Source: Coffea arabica (lineage: Eukaryota > Streptophyta > Magnoliopsida > Gentianales > Rubiaceae). Taken from it: 64,000 bases of DNA. Made by a program: the position numbers and the translations under genes. Positions 47,340-58,980 of the stretch are shown piece by piece. Numbering within the stretch: position 1 is the first letter of the stretch; every line of letters begins with the position of its first letter. The stretch lies in the NCBI RefSeq assembly GCF_036785885.1, contig NC_092326.1, forward strand, positions 372,001 through 436,000. Reading direction: 5' to 3'. The notes beneath the pieces were generated by a model. The model ran no database searches. It was not told the origin of the DNA and saw only the letters and a list, made by a program, of their open reading frames with translations.

Positions 47340-47524
47340 GAGTGGGGTGGAGGTATACTCCTCTAACCCCGCCCCATTTTTTAATCGAAGAGAGGGGGAG
47401 TGCCCTGCCCGGACCCCTGTCCCATTAGCCCTCCACAGACACCCGTTCCAATTGCTATCCCTAATTTATTTCTTTCATATTCTAGAAGTAAAATTTCAAT
47501 CCTTATCAACCAATGCGGTAAATA
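47340..47524. repeat. direct repeat unit, copy 2
   Basis: Matches 45700-45880. It includes only the right half of the GC-ended TIR element and the adjoining flank. Confidence 0.8.
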
Positions 47525-47902
47525 TCCAATAATACAGAGGCGTGTGCCGAAAGTGACATGAAATTTTTTTTCCTGAATTTTGAAAGGGAAATCGATTGAA
47601 AAGCAAATCCCTGGACACTTATACTCATTATACGCATCAAATTTAATTTTCTCCAAAGTTGTGAGTTAACATTTGTACACTAATCAATCAAGCAATTTGG
47701 ACTCGCTAATACTGAACCGCAGGCAGCTTGCACGCTTGTATTTGAAAAGTCAGAACAAGGAGTAGTTTGTTTTCATGGGAAAAAAGAATGGAGAAGAAAT
47801 AATTTATTGTCCAAGTAACATATTATTTCAATAATTCGACAATTATGAATGCTAAAAACCACTTAAAAAAAAGAATAAAGATATAAAATAAGACTACGAC
47901 TA
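47525..47902. other. intergenic
   Basis: No gene recognised. Confidence 0.5.
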
Positions 47903-48191
47903 GGCCCTATTTGATAATTTAATTCAACACTTGAATTTAATAGATTTAGATTTTAACATGTTCAAACTTGTTTGATAACAAAAAATAGATCATTTGACTT
48001 GATTAAGTGGCACTGAATTTTTAGGTAAAACTTGCTCTAAAAAAATAAATAATAAGTTATTCACTTATCAATTAATGTAATGTACATTCAAATGTATCAG
48101 ATTTAGTACTTCGAAATTTAGTAACTTAATATTTCAAACTTTAAATTTTATATTTTAGTTTTCAAACTTCAATTTTATCAAATGCACCTTT
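47903..48191. mobile_element. candidate MITE (CCCTATTTGATAA family)
   Basis: Left end GGCCCTATTTGATAA, right end TTATCAAATGCACC; the inverted repeat extends through TAAATTCAAG-like words. About 290 bp, no coding capacity, TSD unclear. Confidence 0.5.
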
Positions 48192-49182
48192 AGTTGTTTA
48201 ACAAGTCTTTAGATAAGGGGAGAAGGGTAGGATTTGATGGTAAGATATGAGAGATTGTAAACAAGATGTCATGGGTTGGCTTACCGAAAAAAAGGGGTCT
48301 TTGGATAAAGTTGTTTCAACCCCGCAATCAGGCATATTAATATTGGGTTTGGGTTTGAAACTCAAAATTCAAACCCAAACAGAAGCCCACTAAATCATTG
48401 AGGTCTCCACTCAGACCCGGAGCATAATGGGTTGAGAACGAATTAGATCCGGATACATATTTGGGTGCTTCATAGGTGTACATGGAATTTCATATAATTA
48501 CGAATTAAAATTAAAAATTTGTGTGACCAGAGTTTTAAGAATAGTTAAAAATTAATATCCAGTGTATGATAAATATACCTTTTTCAATAGCATGATTAAT
48601 ATTGAAGAATGTAGCATGTAAAAAATAAGAACAGCAATTATAAAATTAGTATCAAATTAGATAAACTAATTGTACTTCTTTCAAAAATATCATCTACATG
48701 CAATATTTTAGCTTGTCCGTGCTTAAGATTCCTCCAATTTTTTTCCCTCAATTTACTGTAAAACTATATGTTATTTTACAATTTGAATTTTGCTTATGAC
48801 AAGTCATTCACAACAAAAATTTTTTTTAAAAAAAAATCTTAGTTGTTCAAGCTACTTTAAAAACAAAAATATTTTGTTAGGTAATGTAACATTAATTAAT
48901 AGCTAAAGTATGTTGTGCAGGTCTAAATAGGGTTTGGATATGAATTTGGATTTTAGTCTGAATTCTATAGCCTAGACGTATAACTCTTTTTATATCCTAA
49001 GTCTCAATAGGATCCACTTTTGTATAGGATTTTTTATTATTTTCACATCATATATTGATTCATCGATAACATGGTAAGTAGCCTATATTTAAGTGAATAG
49101 GGTTAATTTTACATTGCATCCTTTAACTATATCACAATTCTCATATTAATCCCTAAACTCTAATTGGGACACTCTAATCATT
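48192..49182. other. intergenic
   Basis: AT-rich; no gene recognised. Confidence 0.5.
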
Positions 49183-49191
49183 AGGTATAAA

Positions 49192-49904
49192 GGAAAAATG
49201 ATCGGTTTCATCCTTCACGTTTTACAAAAATATTCTTTTCGTCCCTCATTTTTAAAACGAAGCAATTTCGTCCTTGACATTTAAAAACTGAAGTTTTTAC
49301 ATTCCTGAACCCAAATTTCAATCTAAATCAAACCACCAATCAACCTGATTACAAATTTTGGGGGTGTAATTGGTAGATTACTTGATTACCTCAACTTGAT
49401 ATTCATGTAAAATTTAATGAACCCAAAAATAAAAAATGAAAAATTATAACATAAAAAAGAAAGATTAATCTTTCCTATATTATCATTGTATACACTGACG
49501 GTTTTATGTTCCGCCATATTATTTCAATTTAAATTTAAACACCAAAATTTATATTTATGATACACATCTAGATTCGCAAGCAGATATACTAATAATGCAT
49601 GAAAAGATTTACTCAAAAAAAAATTCTACTATTCCAAGACAAAGAATGACCTTTATGCTATAATTTTTATTTTTGGTTTAATAAATGTCATGTGAATATG
49701 ATGAAATTGACCGAGTGATCTATCAATTCTATTTCCGAAATTTATTACTGGGTTATTGAAGGATTTGATACAAATTGAAAATTAGGTTCAGGGATGCAAT
49801 AGTTTTAATTTTTAAATGCTAGGGACGAATTTGCTTCATTATAAAAGTGAAGGATGAAAAGAATATTTTTGCGAAATGTGAAGGATGAAACATGTCATTT
49901 TCCC
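49192..49904. mobile_element. MULE-type MITE (713 bp) with 9-bp TSD
   Basis: Left end GGAAAAATGATCGGTTTCAT; right end on the complement GGGAAAATGACATGTTTCAT. The inverted repeats extend beyond 100 bp (CATCCTTCAC, AAAAATATTCTTTTC and GAAGCAA appear in order in both). AGGTATAAA at 49183-49191 and 49905-49913 is a perfect 9-bp TSD. A degraded GATTAATCTT MITE (about 49461-49616) is nested inside. Confidence 0.88.
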
Positions 49905-49913
49905 AGGTATAAA

Positions 49914-51829
49914 TACTATTGTATTTAAGTACAATTGTCAACAAAATCCACTAAACTAACCAAAATGCTAGTCATTTGAGTAGCATGATTACACGTTTTA
50001 AGGGCATAGAAGAAAAATTAGATTAAAAATAATCAAAAGAGTTTCTAAAGTTAGAGGGAAGAAAGGAATTTAGGGATCCAAAGTAAGAACCAGGGTGTAG
50101 TTAAGGGATTAAATTGTCTCAAATTAGAGTTGTCGGTAAACCTTCATACCATGTTATTGTTAGCATCAATGGTGTTAACTGAATTGACCACAATGGAAGT
50201 AAAATAAATGGTGAAGACATTTTGGGACATGTTTGGCCTCTGAAGTAGATAATACATTGAAGCATTAGTCCTTTTCTGTTATTTCTTTTCTGGCTGCATC
50301 ATTGAAGCCTGAGTACTTGTACCCAAAAAAAAAAAAAGGATAAAGTATTTCAATTCTCTTTTGTGGCTTTCAAACATTTTTTGAAATCAGTGGTATGAAA
50401 TGTTTGCGAATTGTACTGATAAACACGCACGGTGCCAAAGACAAGCAGAAAAGCAGCAACATGAATTAATGTTTCACAAGAAGAACAGCCTAGATGTTTA
50501 CAGGTCTATCTAGGTTGGATTGTGGTTTTCCGTAAAAAAATTTTTTTACGTTTTTCATGAATATATTTTTTAATTTTAAATATATCAAATCGTTATTATA
50601 TATTTTTTTATAAATACTTTTAAAAATAGTAATTCAAACGGGCCTAATTTTTTCAGGCTTCCAATGAATTTGTCTTTATCGTACAACTATAGGAATAAAT
50701 TTTTTTTTTTGGACATTTTAAGTAGCAACGCCATGATGATCCAACAAATTTCTCATAAGTCTTAACCCATGAAACCCGGATCGATTTCATTTCAAGGATT
50801 TTTAATGATTTTGTTTAACATCACTTGTGGTCCACTCAACGCTCCCTTTGACCAAAATATTTTATTTCTCGCTTAGAGGTGTCGTTTACGCTAAAGCAAA
50901 AAATATCTTCCAAAAGGGATCTAAATTAAAATATTGCAAAAGCATTTAGAGCTTATCCAGTCACCAATTCTGCAATATCTTTGGGGATTTTATTATTTTA
51001 ATCATTTTATTAGGTACGTCAGCATATAAATATATATATATTTGAATCATAAGAAACTCTATAAAAAATGAAGAATAGAGCAGACCGCGACAAACAATAC
51101 TATACAAAACACGAAAAATAGATGGGAATGATAGTGCTGGCTAATGTGCTGGCAGTATAGTACTACAACATGATTAAGTTATAGGGGTATGGACAAGGGA
51201 CAGGGCGGTCATTCTGATGATCGTTCCTGAACAATTAATGGCTATGATTTGATCAAAAAATTTTGTGCGGTCTAAATAACAAGTTATGCATCAATTTTCA
51301 CACTGTGTGAGATCCGTAAAATTTTGTACTAAAATTACGTGTTGTACAAACAAAGTTACGTCGTGTGTAACCAAAGCTACGCGCAGTTGAAAATGACCAA
51401 AACCGTTGGGGACGGTTGCAGGTCAATAGGGATATATACTACTATAGCTGATAATAAGCTCAAATTTCTAAGAAGTGATTATCATAATTTCATAGCTTAT
51501 GCGAGATTAGTGATCAAAGAGAATACTAGTAAATAGATATTATAGGTATTTGATTGGTAACTACAGGTGCCTAAAATGTTCTCAATTTAAAATAATAGTA
51601 TAACTTTAATACCCTCCTGAGAGGTTTTTGTTTAATAGTTAAGATAGAAAGTCGAGGAGGTTTTGATATAATAGTTAAAATCGAAACTTCAAAACTTAAA
51701 GATTTTGAATTGTAATCCTTATCTCTCTTCAATCTCTCCCTTCCTGCTTCTGAAACCTCACTCTTTATTTGTGAATAAAATAATAAAAAAATATACATCA
51801 CGAGGAAAATAGAGTGATAAATTTTTTTT
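49914..51829. other. intergenic
   Basis: No gene recognised on either strand; short frames only. Confidence 0.5.
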
Positions 51830-51923
51830 TCTGGAAAACAAAATAAATTTAAGAGCCGTTTCCTTCTTTCTTTCATAGTCTAGAAGCAAATTTTCCATCC
51901 TTAACAGCCAACGTGGTAGCTAT
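51830..51923. repeat. dispersed duplicate of the 45.1/45.8 kb flank ('empty site')
   Basis: ACAAAATAAATTTAAGAGCC continues directly into the TTTCTTTC tract and then TCTAGAAGCAAATTTTCCATCC. At 45.1-45.9 kb the same sequence is split at the tract by the 669-bp TIR element. This copy therefore shows the site without the insertion. Confidence 0.8.
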
Positions 51924-52408
51924 CATTTCAACAAAAAAAATCAAACAATAGTTGGTTACTCAAAAGTGATTGTTGCTTTCCGTTCTTACACCTGTGGCAA
52001 TTTTATCTTTTCCCTTTTCTATTTGAGACAATAATAGGGTGATACCGATACCCCAGTAAAATTTAAGGTGGCTGGCCTTTTTTAAATAAACCAGGAAAAT
52101 GACCGATCAAACTATCATGGTATCATACGATTCATATCAACAAGGACAGCCTCAAGTTGACAAACAAAAATAAAAAACGTGTGCTTAGAAAAAGCATGTG
52201 AGAGAGGCATGCCATCTCAGTTGGGCCCGTATTTAGGAAGCCTCTTGGCTGGCATTGATAATTGCAGGTTTCCACCATAAAAGCTAAAAATAATTAGTAG
52301 TATGTTTATTCAAGAACTTGTATGCTTCAGAAAAAAATCAGAAAATTGAGAATTAGTCTTAGTTGTAGAAACTGTAATGACCAAAAGTTTGAGAAGAGCA
52401 TTGGAAAG
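51924..52408 (+). promoter_or_regulatory. SWEET upstream region and 5' UTR
   Basis: Includes the probable promoter and leader of the SWEET gene. An in-frame upstream ATG exists at 52322, so transcript start data would decide the N-terminus. No clear TATA box was identified. Confidence 0.35.
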
Positions 52409-54783
52409 ATGACGATTCAGCAAACAGGGTTTATCTCTACTTATTCAGTTCTCAGTGAAGCAGCTGGAGTTGCAGGTTCCTTCATCCATCTCCATTTTCT
52501 TCCTCCTCCCTTCCTCTATCTGTGGATTTCTTGCTCCTCTTTCTTGCATAATGATATCATGATCTGCTTTGTTCATAAACTTAGTTTTACAAATTTCATG
52601 TTTATGGATCTTTATTTGTGGTTTATCATCTCGTTTTCTTGGTAATGAGTTGACTTTAGTTTGGGATATTCCTCATTCCTTATTTGAGTAAGCATCTCTG
52701 TACATTGAGCTGAGTATTCCTTTTTTTCGCCTTTTCTACTTTTCAAGAATACTACTTGACAGAGCTTTTTCGTTCTGTGGATTCAATTATTTATTTATTT
52801 TTGGGTGCTTTTTCTCTCAGTCGCCTGTTTTTCTAAGTGAAAGGAGGAGGAGGGAAAAAAGTACAGTAATTTTAATTTTTTTTAAGAAAAAAAAAAAGTT
52901 ATTAGATGGAGCTCAAAGAGTTATATGAGAAGAGATGAGCCTATATATATATATATATATATATCTCAAATATGCTATCATAGCGTAGCAACCTACCATA
53001 ACAGCAAGCATAAGCCATAGGCTGTTTCTGAAATATTAGCAGCATCTCTGGAAAATATTATTGTTTGCTTTGACTGCAGTTTATGGCCATCAACATATCC
53101 AAATTACCTTTTCCTCTTTTGGTATTTGCAACTAAAAAAGCTGAGTTTTGTATTTCTTAGACAGCATTATAGGAATTAGAAGAATCTTGAACGGCCTAAA
53201 AAAATAAAATTAAAAAAATAATAATAAAAGGATTAATCTTTCCTATATTAATAGCGTATACATTGTCAGTATTGGATGAATGACAACTATGCAAAATTTG
53301 AATTTGAAATTCAACTTTTGCATACACATCATGAATCTAACGGTGATAGTGTATATACTGTCAGCGTATATAAGATTTACTCAAAATTAAAATAGGGTTA
53401 ATAGGCTATGAATTAGTAGCAGAAATGTGAAGACATTTATAAGTGGTGTTGCTTTGGTGAACTATGGAACTTTGTGAGTTTTCACAGGCGATCAAGAACA
53501 CTCTGGTCAGTCCAATTAACCAACCCTGCACATTATGCAAATATACGAAAAGCAAAAGCTCCAGAAATTTAATCAAGCAAGTAATGATTTTGCCTCTCCT
53601 GATGCAGGAAACTTCTTTGCTTTTGTGCTATTTGTCTCTCCAATGTAAGTACTTAAATTCGCGATGAAAATTCGATAAAGAAATAAACAATAATGCTCAC
53701 AATGCATTCACTAATTTGTACATATGTTTGTTCAGGCCAACCTTCAGAAGGATTATCAGAAGGCAGTCTACAGAACAGTTCTCTGGGCTGCCCTATGTAT
53801 ATGCCCTTTTAAACTGCCTAATATGCCTTTGGTATGGAATGCCTATAATATCTCCTGGCATCATCTTAGTTGCCACAGTGAATTCAGTTGGAGCCATTTT
53901 CCAAATGATATACATTATCATTTTCATTGCATATGCAGAGCGAGGCAAAAAGGTCAGACTAGTTCGATTAATTTTTCCTATACTAATAGCGTATAAGGTT
54001 TTCTACTTTGAGTAAGTTTAGACGAGTAATATGCGTACAAAAAGACATTTTACAATTTTACATACAGCATATACGTGACACCCATCTACATTCGCTTTTC
54101 TACAATATCGTGTAACGTAACGTAGCATCTGAATCTTTTTTTTTTTGCAGGTAAAAATGTTAGGATTGCTATTGGCTGTTTTTGCTGTATTCAGTATCAT
54201 AATTTGTGTCAGTCTCAAATTTTTCGAGCCTCCCAACCGGCAACTTTTTGTTGGTTATTTGAGTGTTCTGTCTCTCATATCAATGTTTGCTTCTCCACTA
54301 TTTATAATTGTAAGTGCAGCCACAGATTTCATCCTTCTATGGCTTCATCCTTCTTTCCTTAGAAGTGGCATTGGTGCACAATTGACACATTTCTGTGACA
54401 ATGGATGACTGCAGAATTTGGTGATCAAAACAAAAAGTGTTGAGTACATGCCATTTTATCTCTCACTTGCAACTTTTCTGATGAGTCTTTCTTTCTTTGG
54501 ATATGGGATGTTCAAGCAAGATTTATTCATTTCTGTAAGTGATAAACCTGTTTTCTGTATCATCTATTTTCATTATTTTTTTGGTTTTTTTTATCTGAAT
54601 AGTTCATTTATTTTTTGGCAGAATTTAATTTTTACTGTCGCCCTTATCTCTTTCGTGTCTAAACAGGTTCCTAATGGGATTGGCGGTTTGCTTGGAATAA
54701 TACAATTAGTGCTCTATTTCTGTTACAGCAGATCATCTGATGGAGGAAGGCCCAGAGCACCTCTACTTGAATCTTATGCATGA
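52409..54783 (+). CDS. SWEET2: SWEET2-like sugar transporter, six exons, 238 aa
   Basis: Coding exons: 52409-52475, 53608-53644, 53736-53952, 54151-54309, 54415-54534, 54667-54783; all GT-AG, total 717 nt, in frame to TGA. SWEETs are seven-helix facilitators built of two MtN3/saliva three-helix bundles joined by a linker helix. MtN3-1 covers about residues 16-103 (VSPMPTFRRIIRRQSTEQFS, then LLNCLICLWYG, then TVNSVGA); MtN3-2 about 128-212 (FASPLFII, KSVEYMPFYLSLATFLMS, NGIGGLLGIIQL). The conserved Pro after helix 1, the W-Y-G and the Asn of TVNS are present. The motif TEQFSGLPYVYALLNCLICL points to clade I, SWEET2 type; those I know of move hexoses across the tonoplast, which is inference here. 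The MTIQQTGF start is preferred to an in-frame ATG 87 nt upstream because it gives the usual short N-terminus. Length fits the family (~235). Confidence 0.93.
52941..52963. repeat. (TA)n microsatellite in SWEET intron 1
   Basis: About eleven TA units, intronic. Confidence 0.85.
53231..53384. mobile_element. MITE, GATTAATCTT family, copy B (SWEET intron 1)
   Basis: Starts GATTAATCTTTCCTATATTA, core ATGACAACTATGCAAAATTT, ends CTGTCAGCGTATATAAGATTTAC. Ends are inverted repeats. It lies 224 bp before exon 2. Confidence 0.78.
53966..54015. mobile_element. MITE fragment, GATTAATCTT family, in SWEET intron 3
   Basis: GATTAATTTTTCCTATACTA then TAGCGTATAAGG matches the left end of copy B. It begins 14 bp after the exon 3 donor (GTCAGA) and has lost its right half. 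Confidence 0.6.
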
Positions 54784-55030
54784 AATACGGGAAAAATTCA
54801 AAGTTGTTCTTAATAGATGTTCTTGTGCAGGTTCTTAATCTATTTCGATGTATTGATGATTTGTTACTTTATTCTTCAATTAAGTTTTTTCCTCTTTATC
54901 TGCCTGCTTATTTTAGGCTTTTGTCTTGCTCAATGCTTTAATTTTTTTTACTAAAAATAAAATACTTTAATAGTCCCTCAACTTTTGCTAATGATCCTAT
55001 TTAGTACCTAAAATTTACAAATACAATTAG
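54784..55030 (+). other. SWEET 3' UTR and short spacer
   Basis: Downstream of the stop; T-rich. The exact polyadenylation site cannot be read from the sequence. Confidence 0.4.
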
Positions 55031-55184
55031 GATTAATCTTATATATACTGTTAATTTATACACTATCACTATTAGATATATGATACATGTGCAAAATTTG
55101 AATTTGAAATTTAAAATTTGCACATGTGTTATCCCTCCAATCATGATAGTGTATATATTGACAGTATATATAAAATTTACTCAA
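55031..55184. mobile_element. MITE, GATTAATCTT family, copy C
   Basis: Starts GATTAATCTTATATATACTG, core CATGTGCAAAATTTGAATTT, ends TTGACAGTATATATAAAATTTAC. It is 250 bp past the SWEET stop codon. Confidence 0.75.
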
Positions 55185-55242
55185 ATATTTAAGTCCACGA
55201 ACTTATAATTTGGTTGTAAATGATTTCTCCAAGCCAAACTAA

Positions 55243-55381
55243 GAGCCTATTTGGATTACATTTTTGGGGAGTTTTTGGAAATGCTTGTAGAACAATATTA
55301 TTATAGCACTTTTTGGGAATGTGTGTAGAAAAGATAAAAAGATAAATGGGGAGTATAGTTAAGAAATATGTCCAAGCAATG
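55243..55381. mobile_element. MITE, GTTTGGATTG family, copy 5 (diverged)
   Basis: Starts GAGCCTATTTGGATTACA, contains TAGCACTTTTTGGGAATGTG, ends near TGTCCAAGC. Shorter and more diverged than the other four. Confidence 0.5.
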
Positions 55382-56672
55382 CAAAAGATTTTTCCCACAA
55401 AAAGTAGCTAGCTAAACTAGTATAGCAATTTTCACTTTGACCCTTAAGGTTTGATTTAGTATATCTATTTTCCTCCTCTAAAGTATAAAAACAAGGCTTA
55501 GTAACCTTTTTCTTTCATTAGATTTGCTTATGTATTTAAGACTTGATTAATTTGACTAACAAAAGAATTGACACCAATATATTTCTAACAATTTACATAA
55601 ACTAAAAAAAAAAAGAGACAATAACAAGCATGGTATGACCTTGTATGTACAAAATGTTGCTAACTTTACTTATTGTCATTGTCATCATCATCATTTTTAT
55701 TCAATTTAAAGTCTAATAAACCATAAACAATATAAAAAAATAAACATAAATTCAATAAGAATAAAAAAGATTTTTAAGGAAAATAGATAAAAGAAAAAAG
55801 TTTGCGTTTATCAATTGTAATTTTTCTACATAGTCAACACTACGCACAATATGATAAATTTTGACAAGAAAAATGATAAAAAGATAAATAGATATTACCA
55901 TATATTATTATTTTTCTTTCTTCTTTGTTTCTTTTTCTTTTTGGCACATAAATTCGGCATAGTCCTTTTTCAGTAAATTTTCTATTTGGATTCAAAATTT
56001 TCGATTAAATCATAGGCGATTCTACAGCTACTATATTTTTATACATACACTGTATACTACTATTTTTACATTATAGGTATATATAACTGAAGGGGAGCTT
56101 ATTGTTGACTAATTTTTTCAACTAATAAAATGCCTTTTTGACCCTTACAACAAAAGGTTAAATGGTTCCACTAAGTAAAAAATCACACCTCATAAAAGTA
56201 AAATTAACTCCTGTTAATCCTACTTTAATATAGTATAAACGTATATACACACGCACACACATACATATGTATATATTATAAGACAAATACGAATAACATA
56301 TTCTTTCTTTAATTATTTCATGCCTTGCGTTGGTTTCAAAACTAATGAAAAAGATTACAAAAAAAAATTCCCATGCCACGGCTATGTGGTGCCCTTCTCT
56401 TTCTATAATTTTTATCATTTTTTTTGGAAAAAGCAATTTTTTGGTAAGTTTTAATTATATTAACAATCACAAACTGCTGCATAATTACTCATTTGTAGTA
56501 CATATTTATTTCCATAAAATCCTCTATAAATTAATCCCAAATAAGTATAATATATATTTTTGGAGGTAATTTCACATGCCTCTCTTGAGGTTTACAATAA
56601 TTGCAGAGAGTTCCCCTCAAGTTTTGAGAGTAACAATTACCTCCCTTCTCAGTGCACATTTACTTTTAACAA
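55382..56672. other. intergenic
   Basis: AT-rich. A small inverted repeat (GGAGGTAATTT at ~56562 and AATTACCTCC at ~56636) may be a tiny DNA element. No gene recognised. Confidence 0.45.
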
Positions 56673-56830
56673 TAGGGATAATTTTATAAACCTCCATTGA
56701 AGTTTCTAACTATTTCACTAGCCTCCTTTCAGGTTTCAAAAATTACACTAACCGTCTTGAGGTTAATTATTTTGTAACATTTGGATCCAATAAATAATTA
56801 AAAAGTGATATTAGGAGAGAGAAAAGAAGC
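56673..56830 (+). mobile_element. end fragment of the GGGATAATTTC TIR family
   Basis: GGGATAATTTTATAAACCTCC, TTTCTAACTATTTCACTAGCC and AAAAGTGATATTAGGAGAGA match the left arm of the 58036 element. The right half is absent. Confidence 0.7.
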
Positions 56831-58035
56831 AGAGAGAACAAAAGGCAAGTTGAAGAGTAACTGATCAAATACACAATTGTTTATAGCAAGACCATGCATG
56901 TGGAAAAGCAGAATGCAGAAAGTTGAGAACAAGGCAACAAATCAAGGAATATCTTCATATAATCAGGCAAGAAAACAATACTATAAAAAACGGGAAAAAA
57001 AAGAAAAGAAAAGTACTAAATAACATGTTTAACGTTACAAAGATTCAACAGCAGTCGAGGTTAACAGAAATGCCAAAAAGAAAGAAGAAATCATGAAATA
57101 TTGTTAAGAAGATTACTTGATATTGATTCAATGCACAGTTGTATCTCTAGTCCGCTCCCTCTTGCTTCATATGTTTTCTCTCTGTATATATATGCATGTA
57201 CCATATAACACAACTGAAAAAAAGGGGATTCAACAAAACTGAAAAAAAAAAATGATCTCCAAAGTTAAACTGATGATGTGAATAAACCAATTTACAAGAT
57301 TAGACACAAGATAGAGAGATGCAATCCATGAGATTAGAATCCCAATGGGTGATAAAGTAATATCAGCATGTTAATTAGTGACAACTAATTTAACCCAACA
57401 ATTTAATCCTTGAATAATATTCCCAACAAAATATAAAAGGGCATCTTGGGGGTAAAAATGTAAATACATATATATTTTTTAGAATTTGAGTTGTTGAATA
57501 TTTTTTTAAAAATTTTACTCATATTGGCGACTACAAATGTAAATACATAATTATTCAAGAATTTTTTTTAAAATTCTTATAAAAAAATAAAAGCAATGTT
57601 TAAAAAAATTTGAACCTTTCAATATTTTTTGATGTTATTTTATTTCTTTTGAATTTTTTTGACGAAATTGTTTGCTCATACATCTATATGTATATCTACA
57701 CAAAACTAACATTAACCAAACAATCCAACCCACTAGAATGACATAATTAAGAAGACATTTTGGGGAGTAAAGATGTAAATACGTATTTTTTTGAAAAATT
57801 CTTTACACATAGAACTTTATATCTATAGACACAACAATGAATATAAACAATTTTTAAAAAGTTTTAATTCTCCAATATTTTTTTTGCAAAAATTTTTTGC
57901 TCATTCATATTGCTACACATAGATATTTATTTTTTGCACAGTTTTAATTTACATATTTAAAAAAAAAATTAATACTACATTAACTAAGCAATCGAATTCA
58001 TGAAATCATTAAAATCACAGCCCCTTAAAGTTTTA
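56831..58035. other. intergenic
   Basis: AT-rich; no gene recognised. Confidence 0.5.
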
Positions 58036-58980
58036 AGGGATAATTTCAAAACCCTCCCTTAAGGTTTCTAACTATTTCACTGGCCTCTCTCTATTTTTCA
58101 AAATTACATTAACCTCCCTTGAGATGTATTATCCTGTAACATCTAGATCCAACAAATAATTAAAAGTGATATTAGGAGAGAGAAAATAATATGATTTTAC
58201 ATTTGCTCCTCATCTACTAAATTATTTAATTAATCTAATACCAGCACAAACATTAAAGAAAACATTATAATTTGTTGTTTATTATCATGGATTAAATCAC
58301 ATATGGCATAAAAAATAGTATATCATTCTATATATTTCATTTAATATAAGATCAAAATTGCTCTTTTTAGTTACAAACCCATTATCAAACAAGATCAACA
58401 ACAAATAATTTAAAAAAATATATGACCAAAATATTATAAAAAACAAACTTTAATACAATGAAAATCTTAGCAACTAACCTGAATATGTTGACAAGAATAC
58501 TTATGATATTAAAGTTTGTTCTCAACCCAAATATTAAGATTAGTTATTGAGATTTTTATGGTATTAAATTTCGCTCTTTGTAATATCATGGTTACAGATT
58601 ATTTTGATTATTTGTTGTTGATCTTGTTTGGTAATAGGTTTGTAACTAAAAAGGGCAAATTGGACTTGCATTAAGTGAAATATATAGAATGATATATTAC
58701 TTTTGATGCTATATATGGTTTAATCCCTGATGGTAAATAGAAAATTCTAGTATTTTTCTTAATGCTTGGGTGGTATTAAATTAATTAAACAATTTAGTGA
58801 ATAAGGGATAATGGTGGAATCATACTGTATCCTTCTCCTAATATTACTTTTTAATTGTTTGTTAAACGTTATTATTTTTGTAAGATTTAGTTCTAAGGGA
58901 AGTTAATATAATTTTTAAAATTTAAAGGGAGAGTAGTGAAATAGTTAGAAACCTCAGGGGAGGTTTCTAAAATTATCCCT
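58036..58980. mobile_element. long inverted-repeat (foldback) element, ~945 bp
   Basis: Begins AGGGATAATTTC and ends AAATTATCCCT. The inverted similarity is not confined to the ends: TTAGGAGAGAGAAA, AAATATATAGAATGATAT, AACCTATTACCAAACAAGAT-type words and others recur in opposite order, so each half (~470 bp) is largely the complement of the other. A transcript through it would fold into one long hairpin. No TSD could be confirmed. Confidence 0.82.

Noticed and set aside
47257..47656. Two 91-codon frames on opposite strands
   Set aside because: Both derive from the GC-rich end of a TIR element and its duplicate; no family match.
52322..52408. Upstream in-frame ATG for SWEET adding 29 residues
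   Set aside because: The extension is basic and unlike SWEET N-termini; the 52409 ATG gives normal family length. Not excluded without transcript data.
56563..56645. Small inverted repeat GGAGGTAATTT/AATTACCTCC
   Set aside because: Possibly a tiny element, but no TSD and no second copy, so not called.
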